Part shown: piece after piece, positions 60,028 to 64,000 of the stretch
Layout of the letters: each line of letters starts with the position of its first letter
How positions within the stretch are numbered: the stretch's first letter is position 1
Assembly: GCA_018262195.1 (NCBI GenBank)
Contig: JAGTRS010000003.1
Location: forward strand, 1 to 64,000
Length of the DNA stretch: 64,000 nucleotides
Direction: 5' to 3'
Origin: Pseudomonadota bacterium
GTDB taxonomy: Bacteria > Pseudomonadota > Gammaproteobacteria > Burkholderiales > Rhodocyclaceae
Program-made: the position numbers and the translations under genes
Notes under the pieces: model-generated
Databases searched by the model: none
Seen by the model: the letters and a program-made list of their open reading frames with translations, nothing else
What the model was told of the DNA's origin: nothing

Positions 60028-60592
60028 AGGAAACCCAGCTTGGAATCCAGCCGCAGTCCTGGCTGAGCAGTGCAACAGCTTTCCCAAAGTACGGGCATTG
60101 AGCCATCGACGGAAGCCCAATTGACCTCCTTCACAAGCCAGACACCATATCGCTCTCCGCGACCCGCTCCGTCCAGCTTCAGCACAGGGCAACTGATGCT
60201 AGCACCGATCGCAAAGGTGGCCTCAGCGGAGCTGCCTAAACATTGTCTGCATTGGATCGGCAGTTTGATTTGGCCGATGATTTATCGGTAAGCAGTCGTC
60301 AGGAATGGCCCCTCTGCACCTGATACCTGCCATTGATCTGCTGATGAATCGAAAGACCGCAACGGGCACCCTCCTGCCTGACGCCCGCAAATTCCGAATG
60401 ACAGCAAACCGGTCAACAGCCGACTATGCACTGGGCGCGCACTATTTCTTGATGCCAAGGGCGGCTTCAGACTGTCAGCGGCCATTCGATCAACGTTTTG
60501 TTGGCATCTTGATCTGTGTCGTCGGTGGGATGACGGACAGTAAGCGCGGGATCATGGTCTGAGGAAGGTGGATATGTCGGATATTTTTACAT
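60028..60592. other. Gene-poor stretch after the response regulator
   Basis: No supported gene. Short frames such as 60305-60562 (plus) and 60282-60485 (minus) lack ribosome sites and family motifs. They look like degraded or repetitive sequence. Confidence 0.5.
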
Positions 60593-60607
60593 GTTGCACA
60601 GTGCAAT
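60593..60607. promoter_or_regulatory. Palindromic enhancer candidate of the PEP-CTERM gene
   Basis: GTTGCACAGTGCAAT contains the perfect palindrome TTGCA-CAG-TGCAA (60594-60606). It lies 48 bp upstream of a -24 box, a fitting enhancer position. Confidence 0.65.
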
Positions 60608-60655
60608 GCAGATCATGTCACAGCAACTAGTTGAATATTAGAAAAATAATAACCA

Positions 60656-60670
60656 TGGCATCTGTAATGC
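60656..60670 (+). promoter_or_regulatory. Sigma-54 promoter of the PEP-CTERM gene
   Basis: TGGCATCTGTAATGC keeps GG-N10-GC with one mismatch per half. Predicted start near 60682, 28 nt before the ATG. Confidence 0.75.
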
Positions 60671-60709
60671 TTTATCTCTCCCGTAACAATTTTCAAAGGG
60701 AGTATGACC

Positions 60710-61327
60710 ATGAAAAAGGTGTTACTCGGTCTGGCGCTATGCCAGTTACTCTTGGGTGGTGTGGCGAGCGCCACCACAGTTGTCGATACCGGTGTTCCTT
60801 CTGGCAACCCTATTGGTAGTGGGCCTTCGTGGATCCAGTTTGGATTAGGTTATGTGCATGTTGCGGGCGAATTTTCGTTGACCACCTCGACCAAGATCAC
60901 CGACATACAGGGCTGGATAGGAGGTGGGGCCAACGGCACGGCGACCTTGAAGATAACCACGGATGGAGGAGAGGTACCAGGCACGACATTATTCAGCACC
61001 AATTTCACTGCAGATGCAGACTACGATTGGGACGGGGCGAGCGGGTTAAATTGGACACTCGACGCCGGAACTTACTGGGTGGCTTTTTGGGCGGATACGG
61101 TGGGACAATATTTTTCCGGCGGCATGCCTGTTGGTGCGCCATCGCCATTGGCGAATGAGGCGTATGCCAACTTTTATTACAGTCAGCCATGGTACGACAT
61201 GGGTCCAATAGGTATTGGCGTTCGCATTTTCGGAGAGCAGGACGCCCAGGTACCAGAACCGGCATCGCTGGCATTGCTCGGAATAGGTCTGGCTGGTGTA
61301 GGCTTAAGCCGTCGACGTAAGGGCTGA
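60710..61327 (+). CDS. PEP-CTERM sorting-domain protein
   Basis: A 205-aa exported protein: signal (MKKVLLGLALCQLLLGGVASA), a beta-sandwich-like body (SLTTSTKITDIQGWIGGG, LNWTLDAGTYWVAFWAD) and the C-terminal PEP-CTERM tripartite signal VPEPASLALLGIGLAGVGLSRRRKG for exosortase processing. ATG 60710 has AAAGGGAG at proper spacing; 60704 is too close. No exosortase gene is in the window. Such proteins are tied to exopolysaccharide and floc formation. Confidence 0.93.
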   Translation: MKKVLLGLALCQLLLGGVASATTVVDTGVPSGNPIGSGPSWIQFGLGYVHVAGEFSLTTSTKITDIQGWIGGGANGTATLKITTDGGEVPGTTLFSTNFTADADYDWDGASGLNWTLDAGTYWVAFWADTVGQYFSGGMPVGAPSPLANEAYANFYYSQPWYDMGPIGIGVRIFGEQDAQVPEPASLALLGIGLAGVGLSRRRKG

Positions 61328-61352
61328 ACGTCTTTTCGGTAGCGCCACAAAG

Positions 61353-61375
61353 CGGCGGCTTCAGTCGCCGTTTTT
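61353..61375 (+). terminator. Rho-independent terminator after the PEP-CTERM gene
   Basis: CGGCG-GCTTCAGT-CGCCG hairpin followed by TTTTT. Confidence 0.87.
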
Positions 61376-61792
61376 CATTTCTCTGGTGCCACAGGCTTGT
61401 GGCTTAAGTGAAAAAATATCCGACACCCCTTGATGTTGTTGGCAATGAGTTGAAGTGCAATAAGCCAAATTATCAGCAAAACGGAGTAACTTTTTTAACT
61501 CCAACATTGTGGCCGGTAGTTGCCGATGGCCTCCGCTCCACGGACAGTCCGCTATCGCTGCAAACCTGCCGGCCAGGCAAAAAAATCTGTATACCCTCGG
61601 GTCAACGACCGCTTCCGAGAGAGAGTGAAAATGAATGGCCGCAATGGAAAAAAATCCCGAGCGGCGGCTCCTGGCCATCTTGAGTCGGTGATCTTGCTTA
61701 ACAGTGCTAATTCATGACTATGTCTGCTCACGCGAAAGCCGGATCCCTTTGTTGCGTAGTGGCTCCCTTGGTCTCATTGCAATTCACTGCCT
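61376..61792. other. Gene-free stretch between PEP-CTERM and LysR genes
   Basis: Frames such as 61408-61683 (plus) and 61361-61678 (minus) have no ribosome site or recognisable family. A GCCACA-GGCT-TGTGGC hairpin at 61387-61402 has no T-run. Nothing else was seen. Confidence 0.5.
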
Positions 61793-62689
61793 TCAGCGGA
61801 GCGCTGCGCAAACATCCCTGACGTGACCGCGCAGCCAGCGATGGGCTGGGTCGGCTTCCAGCCTTGGGTGCCAGATCATGGAAACCGTGATTTCCGGCAT
61901 CACGACGGGGAGGGGGAAGCTGTGCATCCCGGCGCGCAGGTTTCCGGTATGTCGTTCGGGAACGCTGGCGATCAGGTCGGTGGCCCTTGCCAGCGCCAGC
62001 GCAGTGGAGAAACCACCGACGATGGTGACGATCTGTCGCTCCAGTCCGAAAGGCTTCAGCGCTTCATCAATCGCTCCCTTGTCCAGCCCATGCCGCGAAA
62101 CGTAGATGTGCCGGCTAGCCGCATAACGGGAAAGGGTGATTTCGCCCTGGCATAGCGGGTGGCCAAGGCGAATAACCCCAACGAAACGGTCGCGGAACAA
62201 TGCCTGTACCCGCAGCTCAGGGGCTGTCGTCTGGCCGACAACCCCCGTTTCTAGATCCACCATGCCATCGCGAAGTGGTGTGCTGTCCTTGTCGGGTTTT
62301 TGCACAAAGCACAAGCGTACGCCGGGGGCTTCCGCGCTGACCCGGGCGATCAGGTCCGGCCCGAAATTCTCGACAAACCCTTCGCTGGTGCGCAGCGTAA
62401 ACGTCCTGGTCAATGCTTTCAGATCAAGTCTTTCGGCCGGACGTAATACGGCCTCACCATCCTGTACGAGCTGACCGACTCGCTCGCGTAGTTCGATCGC
62501 TCGTGGCGTCGGGACGAGACCGCGTCCGGCCCTGACCAGCAGCGGATCACCCGTTGTCTCGCGCAATCGCGCCAGCGCCCGGCTCATCGCCGACGGGCTA
62601 AGCCGCAACCGTCGGGCGGCACGCGCGACGCTGCCTTCCGCCAGCAATACATCAAGGGTGACCAGCAGGTTCAGATCGGGTTTCGACAT
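61793..62689 (-). CDS. LysR-family transcription regulator
   Basis: A 298-aa regulator. N-terminal HTH: LNLLVTLDVLLAEGSVARAARRLRLSPSAMSRALARLRETTGDPLLVRAGRGL. The substrate-binding domain follows (FVENFGPDLIARVSAEAPGVRL; GVIRLGHPL). Divergent from the MFS exporter at 62832, with a 142-bp shared control region, so it likely regulates that gene. Confidence 0.92.
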   Translation of the reverse strand: MSKPDLNLLVTLDVLLAEGSVARAARRLRLSPSAMSRALARLRETTGDPLLVRAGRGLVPTPRAIELRERVGQLVQDGEAVLRPAERLDLKALTRTFTLRTSEGFVENFGPDLIARVSAEAPGVRLCFVQKPDKDSTPLRDGMVDLETGVVGQTTAPELRVQALFRDRFVGVIRLGHPLCQGEITLSRYAASRHIYVSRHGLDKGAIDEALKPFGLERQIVTIVGGFSTALALARATDLIASVPERHTGNLRAGMHSFPLPVVMPEITVSMIWHPRLEADPAHRWLRGHVRDVCAALR

Positions 62690-62831
62690 GCTTCAACGAT
62701 AGCAGCGTTTGATTAATAGGTGGCGTCAAGCGCAACAATAAAGTGCAAATGCTGCGCCTTCCGCCATGTCAAACGAGGCACTACGATTCAGATAGTCCCG
62801 TACAGGGGGCTGTGATTAAAAGGAGCTCATC

Positions 62832-64000
62832 GTGAAAGCAATCGTTTCAGCCAAAGATCAGGCAACACCGTCAAGCGCGGACGAGACATCTTCGGTTCGT
62901 TGGGCACTCGCCAGCCTGTCGCTCTCCGTGCTGCTATCGTCGCTCGGCACCAGTATCGCCAATGTGGCCTTGCCGAATCTGGCAGAGGCATTCGATGCCT
63001 CCTTCCAGCAGGTGCAGTGGATCGTTCTGGCTTATCTTCTCGCCATCACCACCCTGATCGTCAGCGTCGGCCGGCTCGGTGACATCATCGGCCGCAGAAA
63101 GCTGCTCATGGCCGGAATCTTCCTATTTACGGTGGCCTCGGGCTTCTGTGGCATGTCGCCGTCACTGTGGCTGCTGATTGTCGCCCGGGCGCTGCAGGGG
63201 CTTGGCGCAGCCATGATGATGGCACTCACCATCGCTTTTGTTGGCGAAACGGTTCCCAAGGAAAAGACCGGCAGCGCCATCGGCTTGCTCGGCACGATGT
63301 CGGCCATTGGCACCGCGCTCGGCCCGACGCTCGGTGGCATCCTGATTACGGGATGGGGCTGGCAGGCAATCTTCTTCATCAATGTGCCGCTGGGCATCCT
63401 GGCGCTGCTTCTTGCCTGTCGCTACCTGCCTGACGACAAGAAAGCTGAAACAACCAGCCGGCCAGCCTTTGATGGTGTCGGCACCTTGCTGCTTGCGCTG
63501 ACGCTGGCGGCGTATGCGTTGGCCATGACGCTGGGGCGCGGCAGTTTCGGCTTGTTGAACCTGTGCTTGCTGTTACTTGCTGCGGTTGGCGTCGGCATCT
63601 TTGTTCGAGCCGAAGGGCGAGTCCTATCCCCTTTGATTCAACTGACGATGTTCCGCAATCTGGAACTGAGTGCGAGCCTTGTCATGAGCCTGCTCGTTTC
63701 GACGGTGATGATGGCAACGCTGGTGGTTGGGCCGTTTTATCTGGCTCGGGCGCTTGGGCTTGATGCGGCAATGGTCGGGTTCGTCATGTCGGTCGGTCCA
63801 CTGGTAGCCGCGTTGACCGCTACGCCAGCCGGGCGCCTTGCCGACCGGTTTGGCGCCCAACGCGTCACCAGCATCGGGCTCGCCGGCATGGCTGCTGGCG
63901 CCTGCACGCTATCCTTGCTGCCAACGATGTTCGGCATCCCCGGTTACCTTGCTCCACTTGTCGTCATCACGTCCAGCTATGCGCTGTTCCAGACAGCCAA
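62832..64000 (+). CDS. MFS multidrug/solute transporter, partial (DHA2 type)
   Basis: Starts at GTG 62832 with AGGAG at 62821-62825 and stays open to the window end (about 389 residues). Translation shows ASLSLSVLLSSLGTSIANVALPNLA (helix 1), the antiporter loop GRLGDIIGRRKLL, ARALQGLGAAMMMALT and the helix-5 motif GTALGPTLGGIL, typical of EmrB/QacA-type 14-helix exporters. The C-terminus is outside the window. Substrate unknown; probably controlled by the divergent LysR. Confidence 0.9.
   Translation, partial: MKAIVSAKDQATPSSADETSSVRWALASLSLSVLLSSLGTSIANVALPNLAEAFDASFQQVQWIVLAYLLAITTLIVSVGRLGDIIGRRKLLMAGIFLFTVASGFCGMSPSLWLLIVARALQGLGAAMMMALTIAFVGETVPKEKTGSAIGLLGTMSAIGTALGPTLGGILITGWGWQAIFFINVPLGILALLLACRYLPDDKKAETTSRPAFDGVGTLLLALTLAAYALAMTLGRGSFGLLNLCLLLLAAVGVGIFVRAEGRVLSPLIQLTMFRNLELSASLVMSLLVSTVMMATLVVGPFYLARALGLDAAMVGFVMSVGPLVAALTATPAGRLADRFGAQRVTSIGLAGMAAGACTLSLLPTMFGIPGYLAPLVVITSSYALFQTA

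Noticed and set aside
60282..60562. Opposed short frames in the gap before the PEP-CTERM gene
   Set aside because: No start signals or motifs; both strands are equally open, which points to non-coding DNA.
61361..61683. Opposed frames after the PEP-CTERM terminator
   Set aside because: No ribosome site and no recognisable domain.

Overview
The window is GC-rich proteobacterial DNA. It looks like a nitrogen-fixing betaproteobacterium of the Rhodocyclaceae (Dechloromonas/Azonexus/Azospira type). That placement is inferred from gene content: NifL-NifA control, an Rnf complex tied to nif, a urea-type ABC binding protein, Ttr genes and PEP-CTERM/DUF3106 proteins. No rRNA, tRNA, CRISPR array or intact insertion sequence was seen.

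Layout. (1) 1-6.7 kb: start of a urea-type ABC binding protein (urtA), phosphoglucomutase, and a two-component pair whose kinase is fused to an NCS1-type permease. (2) 6.9-17.3 kb: nif block A. A long leftward operon nifB-fdxN-nifO-fprA-fdx-feSII-nifQ-draG diverges from nafY; next come an 86-aa orphan gene with its own sigma-54 promoter and a rightward set nifF-rhodanese-unknown-AAA+ ATPase. (3) 17.4-27 kb: non-nif block with an ECF sigma factor/permease/thioredoxin-like set and a tetrathionate reductase module (ttrBCA, ttrSR). (4) 27.2-51.9 kb: nif block B. It holds a leftward operon (feSI ferredoxin, nifZ-like, second flavodoxin, unknown, nifX-like), nifLA, divergent rnfABC1C2DGEH plus an NhaD-like antiporter, an HhH protein, nifENX-rseC-DUF269-CCE_0567-fdxB-two unknowns, and iscA-nifU-nifS. 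(5) 52-64 kb: a small Gly/Met-rich secreted protein, an orphan PstS, an OmpA/DUF3106 envelope operon, a sigma-54-dependent two-component system, a PEP-CTERM protein, and a divergent LysR/MFS pair cut by the window end.

How it works together. Seven NifA-type enhancers (TGT-N10-ACA, most fitting TGTCG-N6-CGACA) and several -24/-12 promoters sit in the intergenic gaps. They suggest that NifA drives both nif blocks, the rnf operon and probably nifLA itself. Rnf plus ferredoxins and flavodoxins would feed electrons to nitrogenase. NifB, NifQ, NifEN, NifX, NafY and NifUS build and carry cofactors. FeSII and the flavodiiron protein may protect against oxygen, and DraG reverses Fe-protein ADP-ribosylation. 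nifHDK are not in this window.

A second sigma-54 circuit is visible at 56-61 kb. The NtrC-type regulator gene there lies between two predicted sigma-54 promoters, each with a GTTGCA-N3-TGCAAC-like palindrome upstream. One serves the envelope operon and the other the PEP-CTERM gene.
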